Source: Deltaproteobacteria bacterium
GTDB taxonomy: Bacteria > Desulfobacterota > DSM-4660 > Desulfatiglandales > Desulfatiglandaceae
Direction of reading: 5' to 3'
Length of the DNA: 5,945 nucleotides
NCBI GenBank assembly: GCA_019314425.1
Contig: JAFCZI010000153.1
Location: forward strand, 1-5,945
Below are positions 1 to 5,636 of the stretch, in pieces. The first letter of the stretch is position 1. Every line of letters starts with the position of its first letter. The translations under genes and the position numbers were made by a program. Below the pieces are notes generated by a model. That model ran no database searches, was not told the DNA's origin, and was given only the letters and a program-made list of their open reading frames with translations.

Positions 1-49
1 GCGGGCATCCATTGGGACAAACAATACAGGTGAGTTCTTTTCGTTTCAT
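1..49 (-). CDS. DUF1667-type CxxC protein, N-terminal fragment (runs off left edge)
   Basis: The first 16 codons are visible and read MKRKELTCIVCPNGCP, with cysteines at 8, 11 and 15. An N-terminal CIVCPxGC motif is typical of the small DUF1667/COG3862 proteins, which carry conserved CxxC pairs and probably bind metal or an Fe-S cluster; their biochemical role is unsettled. The start ATG (49-47) overlaps the TGA stop of the upstream oxidoreductase as ATGA, which implies translational coupling. A GGAAGTGAG stretch lies just upstream inside that gene. The order GlpA-like flavoprotein, FAD oxidoreductase, DUF1667 protein recurs in anaerobes (I recall it from Thermotoga and Firmicutes), which supports the call despite the short fragment. 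The rest of the gene lies outside the window. Confidence 0.8.
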   Translation of the reverse strand, partial: MKRKELTCIVCPNGCP

Positions 50-1284
50 TCTACACTCACTTCCAGTTTTCTGGCGTTTTCCAGTTTATCTTTTTTGATT
101 TTGACGCGAATCATCTCGGCCGGGTGTAACCGCACCAGCTTTTTCCGGGCCACTTTCCGGTCCCCCTCCCGCACCCAGACGGCACGGCCCCTGGAAGGTT
201 CGGTCACACGTAGCGACAGGGTAAAATCGCTGGTTCCCGATACCTGTTGGGGCAGGACGTATCGGACCCCGTTTTTCGGTTCGATGCTGATAGGGGCATC
301 CACGCGGGAAATACCGCCGCCCAGGTATCGGCAGGCGAACTCACCCGCCAGGGCCGCCTCCTCGGAGACATGATCCACCAGATCATGAACGTGCAGCACA
401 TTCCCGCAGGAAAACACGCCGGGAATGCTGGTCATGAAGGTATCGTCCACAAAAGCGCCGCTGGTTCCGGATTCCATTTTGACGGATGCGCCTGCGGAGA
501 GTTCATTTTCCGGAATGAGTCCCACGGAAAGGAGCAGGGTGTCGCATGGCAGAAACCGCTCGGTGCCGGGCACCGGCCGAAAATGGTTTATTTCCGCCAC
601 GGTGACCCCCGTCAGACGATCCTTCCCGTGCACTTCAATCACCGATGTACCGAGATAAAGCGGAATGTCGTAATCATTGAGGCACTGCTGAATATTTCGA
701 GGCAGACCGCTGGCATAGGGCAGAAGCTCAAAAACCGCCTCCACCTTTGCCCCCTCAAGGGTCAACCGCCTGGCCATGATAAGCCCGATATCCCCGGACC
801 CCAGAATGACCGCACGGCGGCCCACCATAATGTTCTGCAGGTTGATAAAATTCTGGGCGGTGCCCGCCGTGTAGATACCTGAAGGGTGGGTACCCGGCAG
901 CGATATGGCCCCCGCAGTCCGTTCCCGGCATCCCATGGCCAGGGTCACAGCCCCCGCATGAATACGGGTATAGCCTTTCCGGGAGCTCACCGTGAGTTTG
1001 CGTTCGCGGTCCATGGACAGCACGATGGTTCCCAGCAGGGTCTCAATGCCGAGATCGCTGATTTCATCAATATATCGCTGAGCGTACTCGGGACCCGTAA
1101 GCGCCTCCCCAAACCGGTGCAGCCCGAAACCATCGTGGATACACTGATTGAGAATACCGCCCAGAATCCTGTCCCGCTCGATGAGAAGGATATCTTCACA
1201 TCCGGCCTCTCTGGCGGCCGCCGCGGCTGCGAGTCCCGCAGGCCCGCCGCCGATAATCACCAAATCACGCTTTATTTCCTGCAT
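46..1284 (-). CDS. FAD-dependent NAD(P)-binding oxidoreductase, second subunit of GlpA-like dehydrogenase set
   Basis: This 412-residue flavoprotein has two Rossmann motifs: GGGPAG at residues 12-17 for FAD and GSGDIG at 162-167 for NAD(P)H. The stretch from about 43 to 68 (GILNQCIHDGFG, then LTGPEYA) and MGCRERTAG (117-125) are what I expect of the oxidoreductase paired with COG0579 proteins. PGVFSCGNVLHVHDLVD near 288-304 is the C-terminal FAD-binding motif. I see no thioredoxin-reductase CxxC pair. I chose the ATG at 1284 because an AGGAG lies 10 bases upstream and the FAD motif then starts 11 residues in. The longer reading from 1353 adds 23 unlikely residues that extend into the upstream repeat element. 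The role is inferred: passing electrons between the partner dehydrogenase and NAD(P) or another carrier. Its stop overlaps the next gene's start, but 281 bases of repeats separate it from the upstream partner gene. Confidence 0.9.
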   Translation of the reverse strand: MQEIKRDLVIIGGGPAGLAAAAAAREAGCEDILLIERDRILGGILNQCIHDGFGLHRFGEALTGPEYAQRYIDEISDLGIETLLGTIVLSMDRERKLTVSSRKGYTRIHAGAVTLAMGCRERTAGAISLPGTHPSGIYTAGTAQNFINLQNIMVGRRAVILGSGDIGLIMARRLTLEGAKVEAVFELLPYASGLPRNIQQCLNDYDIPLYLGTSVIEVHGKDRLTGVTVAEINHFRPVPGTERFLPCDTLLLSVGLIPENELSAGASVKMESGTSGAFVDDTFMTSIPGVFSCGNVLHVHDLVDHVSEEAALAGEFACRYLGGGISRVDAPISIEPKNGVRYVLPQQVSGTSDFTLSLRVTEPSRGRAVWVREGDRKVARKKLVRLHPAEMIRVKIKKDKLENARKLEVSVE

Positions 1285-1328
1285 GCCGAAGAAACTCCTG
1301 GCTTCAATAAACCTCAAACATAAGAAAC

Positions 1329-1460
1329 CTGATGGCGCCGTAAAAAGTCCCATCTACTGCGTTGCAGTGATTTTTCAGAATCTCAACATACTACAGGTAT
1401 GCCAGACGATCCTGAAAAACCACTACGCCTTGTATATGGAACCTTTTACAACGCCATCTG
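1329..1460 (-). repeat. Long hairpin-forming repeat element inside the operon
   Basis: Read on the minus strand, this 132-base stretch folds back on itself almost end to end. The outer arms pair at 18 of 23 positions (1438-1460 with 1329-1351). An inner arm, GTGGTTTTTCAGGATC, pairs with GATTCTGAAAAATCAC. A CATAC/GTATG stem with a 5-base loop closes the apex. Most mismatches between the DNA arms become G-U wobble pairs in minus-strand RNA, the direction of the operon. This resembles a mobile palindromic repeat (MITE or REP-like) rather than a terminator, because no U-run follows. It could affect mRNA stability or the ratio of the two flavoproteins. Confidence 0.7.
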
Positions 1461-1466
1461 TAAATA

Positions 1467-1495
1467 GACTCGTGACTTTTTACGAGACCATCAAA
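1467..1495. repeat. Outer end of the operon-internal repeat; copy of a dispersed repeat
   Basis: Positions 1474-1493 are the reverse complement of TGATGGTCTCGTAAAAAGTC. They match 1330-1349 in inverted orientation (17 of 20), so the whole element may span 1330-1493 with terminal inverted repeats. The same sequence recurs in direct orientation at 3362-3383 (20 of 22). Locally, GACTCGT and ACGAGAC (1467-1488) form a short stem around an 8-base loop. From memory, this sequence is a frequent intergenic repeat in Desulfobacterota genomes; I could not check that here. Confidence 0.65.
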
Positions 1496-1496
1496 C

Positions 1497-1556
1497 CTCA
1501 CACAAAGCCGCAAAAAAGCACGATTCCCTTGAAAACCCTTTGCGCCTTCGCGTGAG
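1497..1556 (-). repeat. Hairpin 9 bases downstream of the first flavoprotein gene
   Basis: Arms at 1538-1556 and 1497-1515 pair at 18 of 19 positions in minus-strand RNA, counting three G-U wobbles; the DNA arms themselves match at 15 of 19. The loop is 22 bases. The arm on the minus strand reads CTCACGCGAAGGCGCAAAG, which resembles the widespread CTCACGCAAAGGCGCAAAG-type dispersed repeat. It starts 9 bases after the stop codon at 1566. No U-run follows the stem, so a classic intrinsic terminator is unlikely; an mRNA 3'-end stabiliser or an attenuating structure is possible. Confidence 0.55.
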
Positions 1557-1565
1557 AAAAAATAT

Positions 1566-3026
1566 TTACCGCACATGTCCTGTAAAGAGATAAGAATCAG
1601 GGCTGTACAACCGATAGTCTTCAGGCCGATAGCCGAAATCCTTTTCCAGGATCTGAACAATCCGGGGCATACAGAATCCCCCCTGACATCGCCCCATCAT
1701 GGCCCGGGACCGATATTTGATCCCGGCAAGGGTCCGGTTGCCCAGGGGGTTTTCGATGGCGTCCAGAATCTCCCGCTTGGTGATCTGCTCACATCGACAG
1801 ACAATTTCGCCGTAGTCGGGATCCCGGGCCACCAGGTCCGCTTTCTCTTCCTCCGGCAGGTCGTGGAATGATCCCGGAAAGCCGCTACGCTCCGCCATAA
1901 AGTGCGCCTTCTCCGCAAGCGGTAGCGTTTCACCCACCATGTCCCGAACCATGAGCGCGATAGCCGGAGAACAGGTCAACCCGGGGCTTTCAATGCCCAC
2001 CAGGTTGATGAAACCGGGTATGTCTTTTCGGTTCTCAATGACGAATTCCTTGAAGCCTTTGACTTCAGGGGGCGTCTGCTTGGGCCGTAACCCTGAAAAT
2101 CCCCGAATAAAATCAGAGGTGCTGATGGTCGGGAGCAGCGCCTGGCCCTCTTTCTTGAGTTGGTCAATAATATCGGCGGTGCAGGCGTAATCATCCGCGT
2201 AATCCACATATTCGTTGCTGGGCCCAATGAGGATGTTGCCGTCCACCGTGTTGGTCAAATGGATGCCGAGGCCCGCGCCCCCTTTTCTGGGAGCCGGATA
2301 GACGAGTACGGACAGGATGCCGTTTAAGCGTTTATCCAGAATCAGGTATTCCCCCCGGCAGGGATAGATGGCATACTCCGTCAGCCCCAACATTCTACAG
2401 ATGGCGTCGCTGTAAAGGCCCGCGGCATTGATGAGCACTTTGGTTTCAAACGAATCGCCCCCGGCTGTTTTCACCTGAAAGCCGTTTTCCGTCTTTAAAA
2501 TGCCCGTAACTTCGGAGCCCAGGTGAAAATTCACACCATTTTCCCGAGCGTTATCCGCCAGGGCAATGGTTAAACCATAGGGGCAGATAATGCCGGTGGT
2601 GGGGGAATGAAGGGCACGAATCCCGCCGACGCCCGGCTGGATCTGCTGCATCTTCGCTACATCAATCATCTCAAGACCGGGCACGCCATTGGTTTCCCCT
2701 TGCGCTTTTAATGCTTCCAGGGTTTCAATGTCCACCGGGTCCTGGGCCACGGTGAGCTTGCCGAGATATTCAATCTTGACTTTCAGATCTCGGCAGAGCC
2801 CCTTCATGAGCTCGTTCCCCTGAACGTTCAGCTTCGCCCGCAGGGTGCCGGGTTTGTAGTGAATGCCGGAGTGAAGGACCCCGCTGTTTCTGGAACTGGT
2901 GCCCATACTCACATCCAGTTCCTTTTCGAGGACTCCGACGTTTAACCGGTAACGGGACAACTCCCTTGAAATGGCGTTTCCCACAACGCCCGCCCCAATA
3001 ATCAGAATATCATAAGCGTTAGCCAT
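1566..3026 (-). CDS. FAD-dependent dehydrogenase with C-terminal BFD-like [2Fe-2S] domain (COG0579 / GlpA-like)
   Basis: This 486-residue protein begins with a FAD Rossmann motif, GAGVVG (residues 11-16). SSRNSGVLHSGIHY (44-57) follows, the conserved stretch of the COG0579 DAO family, which includes L-2-hydroxyglutarate oxidase and short GlpA-like glycerol-3-phosphate dehydrogenases. IESPGLTCSPA (345-355) closes the flavin domain. A C-terminal domain carries CRC (410 and 412) and CQGGFC (447 and 452), the CxC...Cx4C ligand set of a BFD-like [2Fe-2S] cluster. I start at ATG 3026 because the fold then begins four residues in. The reading from 3074 would add 16 residues encoded by a mobile-type inverted repeat. 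E. coli GlpA is longer (about 540). The likely reaction is anaerobic oxidation of glycerol 3-phosphate or a 2-hydroxyacid, feeding electrons through the two downstream partners. No glpK or glpF is present to fix the substrate. Confidence 0.88.
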   Translation of the reverse strand: MANAYDILIIGAGVVGNAISRELSRYRLNVGVLEKELDVSMGTSSRNSGVLHSGIHYKPGTLRAKLNVQGNELMKGLCRDLKVKIEYLGKLTVAQDPVDIETLEALKAQGETNGVPGLEMIDVAKMQQIQPGVGGIRALHSPTTGIICPYGLTIALADNARENGVNFHLGSEVTGILKTENGFQVKTAGGDSFETKVLINAAGLYSDAICRMLGLTEYAIYPCRGEYLILDKRLNGILSVLVYPAPRKGGAGLGIHLTNTVDGNILIGPSNEYVDYADDYACTADIIDQLKKEGQALLPTISTSDFIRGFSGLRPKQTPPEVKGFKEFVIENRKDIPGFINLVGIESPGLTCSPAIALMVRDMVGETLPLAEKAHFMAERSGFPGSFHDLPEEEKADLVARDPDYGEIVCRCEQITKREILDAIENPLGNRTLAGIKYRSRAMMGRCQGGFCMPRIVQILEKDFGYRPEDYRLYSPDSYLFTGHVR

Positions 3027-3031
3027 TAGTA

Positions 3032-3042
3032 CCTTATCACCT
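3032..3042 (-). promoter_or_regulatory. Shine-Dalgarno region of the GlpA-like gene, contained in the element's terminus
   Basis: The minus strand reads AGGTGATAAGG here. AAGG lies 5 bases and AGGTG 11 bases before the ATG at 3026. Both lie within the perfect terminal inverted repeat. Sequence beyond the element's far end (3312 onward, read leftward) is AT-rich with no purine SD, so the element appears to supply the ribosome binding site. Confidence 0.55.
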
Positions 3043-3108
3043 GGTTTTCTGTAAATATTCGGCCAGAACCCCATCTTCGCCTATTTTGGCCTGCTCACAT
3101 AAATGCTC

Positions 3109-3216
3109 TTATAGACCTTCGCAGATGAATTGATACAGATTAAAGTTTATTTTCAAGTTTTATTTCAGCAGTTTAGAATATAATTCCGGTATCAATTCAT
3201 GTGCGAGGCACTATAG
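3109..3216. repeat. Inner inverted repeat nested in the MITE-like element
   Basis: Arms at 3109-3136 and 3189-3216 match at 23 of 28 positions, with a perfect 12-bp block (ATGAATTGATAC with GTATCAATTCAT). They enclose a 52-base AT-rich core. With the outer termini this gives a two-tier palindrome, so a transcript crossing the element could form a long cruciform-like hairpin. Confidence 0.65.
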
Positions 3217-3361
3217 TACTAACGTGGCAGAGTCGCAGTTTTAGGTTTTAGGTTTTCCAGCCAATGAACTTCTTGTTTTTTGTGATAGAAAACCAGGTGA
3301 TAAGGTACTAACTATATTATAATAATTCGAAATCTACAAATCCCTGAATTTATGTAAAAAG

Positions 3362-3383
3362 GACTTTTCACGGGACCATCAAA
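3362..3383 (+). repeat. Third copy of the dispersed repeat end
   Basis: This stretch matches 1474-1495 at 20 of 22 positions in the same orientation (differences at bases 8 and 12). It is preceded by GTAAAAAG, so it forms a short near-palindrome with CTTTTCAC. No matching partner end is visible nearby, so it looks like a solo or decayed copy. Confidence 0.6.
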
Positions 3384-3392
3384 GTTAGCTTG

Positions 3393-3423
3393 TTGATAGA
3401 CAGGATTTTAAAAAAATTGTCAA
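3393..3423 (-). promoter_or_regulatory. Candidate leftward sigma70-type promoter for the flavoprotein operon
   Basis: On the minus strand a perfect TTGACA (3423-3418) is followed after 19 bases by TATCAA (3398-3393, 4 of 6 to TATAAT). Transcription would start near 3386 and carry a leader of about 360 bases through the whole MITE-like element before reaching the ATG at 3026. The long spacer and weak -10 make this tentative; a promoter inside the element is also possible. Confidence 0.3.
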
Positions 3424-3478
3424 TATCTTTTTCGGCCAGCCTGGTTTTGAAGAACGGACTGAAATCAGACCCTTCTGC

Positions 3479-3526
3479 TTGACATTCCCCAGTATCTCAA
3501 TTATCTAGTGAGATATTCTGGTTTTT
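3479..3526 (+). promoter_or_regulatory. TTGACA box followed by an imperfect inverted repeat and T-run
   Basis: TTGACA (3479-3484) lies 17 bases before a weak TATCTA (3502-3507). An inverted repeat overlaps it: CCAG-TATCTCA (3489-3499) against TGAGATA-TT-CTGG (3509-3521), with a 9-base loop, then TTTTT (3522-3526). It can be read as an upstream promoter with an operator, or as a weak terminator-like hairpin ahead of the sugar dehydrogenase gene. The sequence does not decide between these. Confidence 0.3.
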
Positions 3527-3576
3527 CCGACCCGCATTTTTCTGCGCTTTTGCGGCAAACAATGTTGCTTCAGAAA

Positions 3577-3614
3577 AGTAAATATTTACTCAGAAAAATG
3601 GAAATTCCTATACT
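3577..3614 (+). promoter_or_regulatory. Likely promoter of the nucleotide-sugar dehydrogenase gene with palindromic operator candidate
   Basis: TTTACT (3585-3590, 4 of 6 to TTGACA) and TATACT (3609-3614, 5 of 6 to TATAAT) are 18 bases apart. Transcription would start near 3621, giving a leader of about 26 bases with the SD at 3632-3637. The -35 overlaps a perfect 14-bp palindrome, AGTAAATATTTACT (3577-3590). TCAGAAAA occurs on both sides, at 3570-3577 and 3590-3597, spaced 20 bases or about two helical turns. This layout fits repressor or activator binding, but the regulator is unknown. Confidence 0.5.
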
Positions 3615-3646
3615 TTTTAAAGAGATACATTAAGGTGACCTTTTAT

Positions 3647-5293
3647 ATGGAATATTCAATCAGCCCGGAAGGGGAGAAATTCAACCTTCCAACTGAAAAA
3701 GAGAGCGCTCTGGAATTTGACAGATTAAAACAACGGGTTCAGGAACATCGTGGTCAGGGCCAGGAAATTGTGGTGGTCATGGGTTTGGGATTTGTGGGTG
3801 CGGTCATGGCCGGTGTTGTGGCAGATTCTGTTGACCCGAAAACCGGTAAACCCACCAAATTTGTCATCGGCATGCAGCGGCCCAGCACCCGAAGTTTCTG
3901 GAAAATTCCGCTTTTCAATCGTGGCCTCTCCCCCATCAAGGCGGAGGACCCGGAGGTGGGGCCCTTGATCGAACGATGCGTCACGCAGAAAAAGACCCTC
4001 ACCGCCACGTTTACCCATGATGCCCTCTCCCTTGCGGATGTGCTGGTGGTGGATGTGCAATGCGATTTCATAAAACAGGATCTGGGCAATCTGAAAACCG
4101 GGTTTGCGGAGATTGGCGCCCTGGAGGACAGTTTCAAGATCATCGGCGAAAAAATATCCCCCCATTGTCTTGTTTTGATTGAAACCACTGTGCCGCCGGG
4201 AACCACTGAGTACGTGGCATTCCCCCTGATTAAAAAGGGGTTCAAGGCCCGGGGGATTGAAGCGGACCCGCTTTTGGCCCACAGTTATGAACGGGTCATG
4301 CCCGGGAAAGAATACGTGCGATCGGTGCGGGATTTCTGGCGAGTTTGCAGCGGCATCAACCCCGAAAGCCGGGAAAAGGTGACCCGGTTTCTGTCCCAGG
4401 TGCTCAATGTAAAGGATTACCCCCTCACCGTACTGGATCGGCCCATTGAGAGTGAAACCTGCAAGATTGTAGAAAACAGCTATCGGGCCACCATTCTGGC
4501 TTTTCTGAACGAATGGAGTCTTTTTTCCGAAACCAACGGGGTCGACATCGTCAAGGTCATCGACGCCATCAAAATACGACCGACCCACAGCAATATCCTC
4601 TTCCCCGGTCCCGGCATCGGGGGGTACTGCCTTCCAAAAGATGGCGGTTTGGGCATGTGGGCCTACAAGCATCTCATGGGCTTTGAAAATGATATTTTCA
4701 AGATCACCCCCGAAGCCATCAACATCAACGATACCCGGGCACTGCACGCCGCCCAACTGGTGCGGGACGCCCTTCGAAACATGGGGCGCATCGTGGCCGC
4801 GAGTCAAATCACCCTGCTGGGTGCATCATACCGGGAAGATGTGGGCGATACCCGGTACAGCGGAAGCGAGATCATTGTGCGAAAGCTGACCGAAATGGGG
4901 GCCGAAATCAAAGCCCACGACCCTTACGTGCAGCACTGGTGGGAGCTGGAGAAGCAGGATTCCTATCCGGCCGTGGGCGCCAGCTGGTCCAGGTTTTTCC
5001 GTAACCAGGACCATTTTTCCGACTTTCAAATGACAGAGGATCTGACTGAGGCCCTAAAAGGCGCGGATGCGGTCATCCTGGCGGTTCGCCATGCCCCGTA
5101 TCTGGCGCTTTCGCCCGATGAGCTTGTGGAAATGGCCGGGGGCCCCCTGGCCGTAGTCGATTGCTTCGGCATACTGGACGATCAGAAAATCAGGCGGTAT
5201 TTCGAGCTGGGGTGCGAAGTGAAAGGGATGGGGCGCGGCCACATCAAACGGATTAAGGACAGTGTCCTCAAGAACGGAAGCCATCGCTTTTAA
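3647..5293 (+). CDS. Nucleotide-sugar dehydrogenase (UDP-ManNAc/UDP-GlcNAc dehydrogenase-like, COG0677), long form
   Basis: This 548-residue cytoplasmic enzyme would oxidise a UDP- or GDP-sugar twice at C6 to a uronic acid, normally with NAD+, for capsule or O-antigen synthesis. GLGFVG (46-51) opens the cofactor domain, ETTVPPGT (179-186) and ERVMPG (215-220) follow, then CKIVENSYRA (272-281) with the conserved Lys273. GPGIGGYCLPKD (321-332) holds catalytic Cys328 and Asp332. The C-terminal UDP-sugar domain has GASYREDVGDTRYS (392-405), where Arg396 replaces the usual Lys. PGPGIGG and ERVMPG favour the WecC/WbpA type over Ugd. Relatives are usually 390-450 residues. The excess includes about 45 residues before the first motif and extra sequence after the first helix. 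The ATG at 3647 is preferred for its AAGGTG (3632-3637) 9 bases upstream; a GTG at 3635 overlaps that SD. No polysaccharide genes are adjacent, so the substrate is open. Confidence 0.9.
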   Translation: MEYSISPEGEKFNLPTEKESALEFDRLKQRVQEHRGQGQEIVVVMGLGFVGAVMAGVVADSVDPKTGKPTKFVIGMQRPSTRSFWKIPLFNRGLSPIKAEDPEVGPLIERCVTQKKTLTATFTHDALSLADVLVVDVQCDFIKQDLGNLKTGFAEIGALEDSFKIIGEKISPHCLVLIETTVPPGTTEYVAFPLIKKGFKARGIEADPLLAHSYERVMPGKEYVRSVRDFWRVCSGINPESREKVTRFLSQVLNVKDYPLTVLDRPIESETCKIVENSYRATILAFLNEWSLFSETNGVDIVKVIDAIKIRPTHSNILFPGPGIGGYCLPKDGGLGMWAYKHLMGFENDIFKITPEAININDTRALHAAQLVRDALRNMGRIVAASQITLLGASYREDVGDTRYSGSEIIVRKLTEMGAEIKAHDPYVQHWWELEKQDSYPAVGASWSRFFRNQDHFSDFQMTEDLTEALKGADAVILAVRHAPYLALSPDELVEMAGGPLAVVDCFGILDDQKIRRYFELGCEVKGMGRGHIKRIKDSVLKNGSHRF

Positions 5294-5299
5294 ACTTTC

Positions 5300-5397
5300 A
5301 CCTAAAACCTGCATTCAACTTTTTCGAAGAGAGACATAACAGAAATTATTTCAGCCGGTTGATTAATCGGCAAAAGAGACGCTTGCAGTTTTTAGGT
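5300..5397. repeat. Inverted repeat in the spacer after the sugar dehydrogenase gene
   Basis: ACCTAAAACCTGC (5300-5312) and GCAGTTTTTAGGT (5385-5397) are complementary at 12 of 13 positions across 72 bases. A related GCAGTTTTAGGTTTTAGG occurs at 3235-3252 inside the MITE-like element. A second pair, CAGCCGG (5352-5358) and CCGGCTG (5409-5415), overlaps the first pair. The 166-base spacer has no T-run after a stem, so I do not call a terminator. Confidence 0.45.
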
Positions 5398-5459
5398 TTC
5401 ACATATCTCCGGCTGGATTTAAAGTTTTGAGAAAAAATGGATAACGAAGAGAAATCAAT

Positions 5460-5636
5460 ATGATGAAAGAGAACAACGCTAAGAACAAAGAACCGCTCCC
5501 CGACCGAATGGAAGTATTGAGGGACCTGCCGGCGGATATCATGAGAAGTCTTTCCAAGGAAGAGATCCAGGCTTTTTTGTTTGAAGAAATCTGGCCCGTT
5601 TCACTGAGCGAGAAACTGGGGCAGTATCTGGCCTGA
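5460..5636 (+). CDS. Small hypothetical protein, 58 residues
   Basis: I do not recognise this product. It is charged and soluble, with no signal peptide or membrane segment. A Lys/Asn/Glu-rich start (MMKENNAKNKEPLPDR) is followed by a probably helical part containing DLPADIMRSL, KEEIQAFLFEEIW and SLSEKLGQYLA. ATG-ATG occurs at 5460 and 5463, so either may be the start. The only SD-like sequence is a weak GAAGAG (5446-5451). An 8-codon reading frame (5437-5463) ends in an ATGA overlap with this start, which could couple translation. It lies 166 bases after the sugar dehydrogenase on the same strand. An opposite-strand frame (5399-5653) covers the same bases, but I prefer this one for its protein-like, evenly charged composition. 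Confidence 0.45.
   Translation: MMKENNAKNKEPLPDRMEVLRDLPADIMRSLSKEEIQAFLFEEIWPVSLSEKLGQYLA

Larger units (their letters stand above)
3027..3310. mobile_element. MITE-like non-coding element with 22-25 bp perfect terminal inverted repeats
   Basis: Bases 3026-3050 are the exact reverse complement of 3287-3311 (25 of 25). Read inward, each end starts TTAGTACCTTATCACCTGG. TA dinucleotides at 3027-3028 and 3309-3310 flank a 280-bp core (3029-3308) and could be a TA target duplication of the IS630/mariner type. Because the TAs are also part of the palindrome, this is not proof. A second inverted repeat is nested inside (3109-3136 with 3189-3216). The interior is AT-rich and has no open reading frame of note. 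The element sits directly against the start codon of the leftward flavoprotein gene. A duplicated regulatory leader is the alternative explanation. Confidence 0.6.

Noticed and set aside
247..882. 211-codon open frame on the plus strand
   Set aside because: It is antisense to the FAD oxidoreductase, and the translation shows no motif.
1285..1353. 23-residue N-terminal extension of the FAD oxidoreductase
   Set aside because: It would be encoded partly by the repeat end, and a good AGGAG precedes the internal ATG at 1284.
1148..1660. Open frames of 89-135 codons across the operon gap on both strands
   Set aside because: They run through hairpin repeats and the ends of two established genes, so they are chance frames in repeat DNA.
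3225..3240. Possible sigma54 promoter (TGGCAGAGTCGCA)
   Set aside because: The GG-to-GC spacing is about 9 bases rather than the required 12.
3725..4807. 360-codon open frame on the minus strand
   Set aside because: It lies entirely antisense to the sugar dehydrogenase, whose motifs are clear. The translation has no recognisable domain and is rich in His, Pro and Gly, as expected of an antisense frame.
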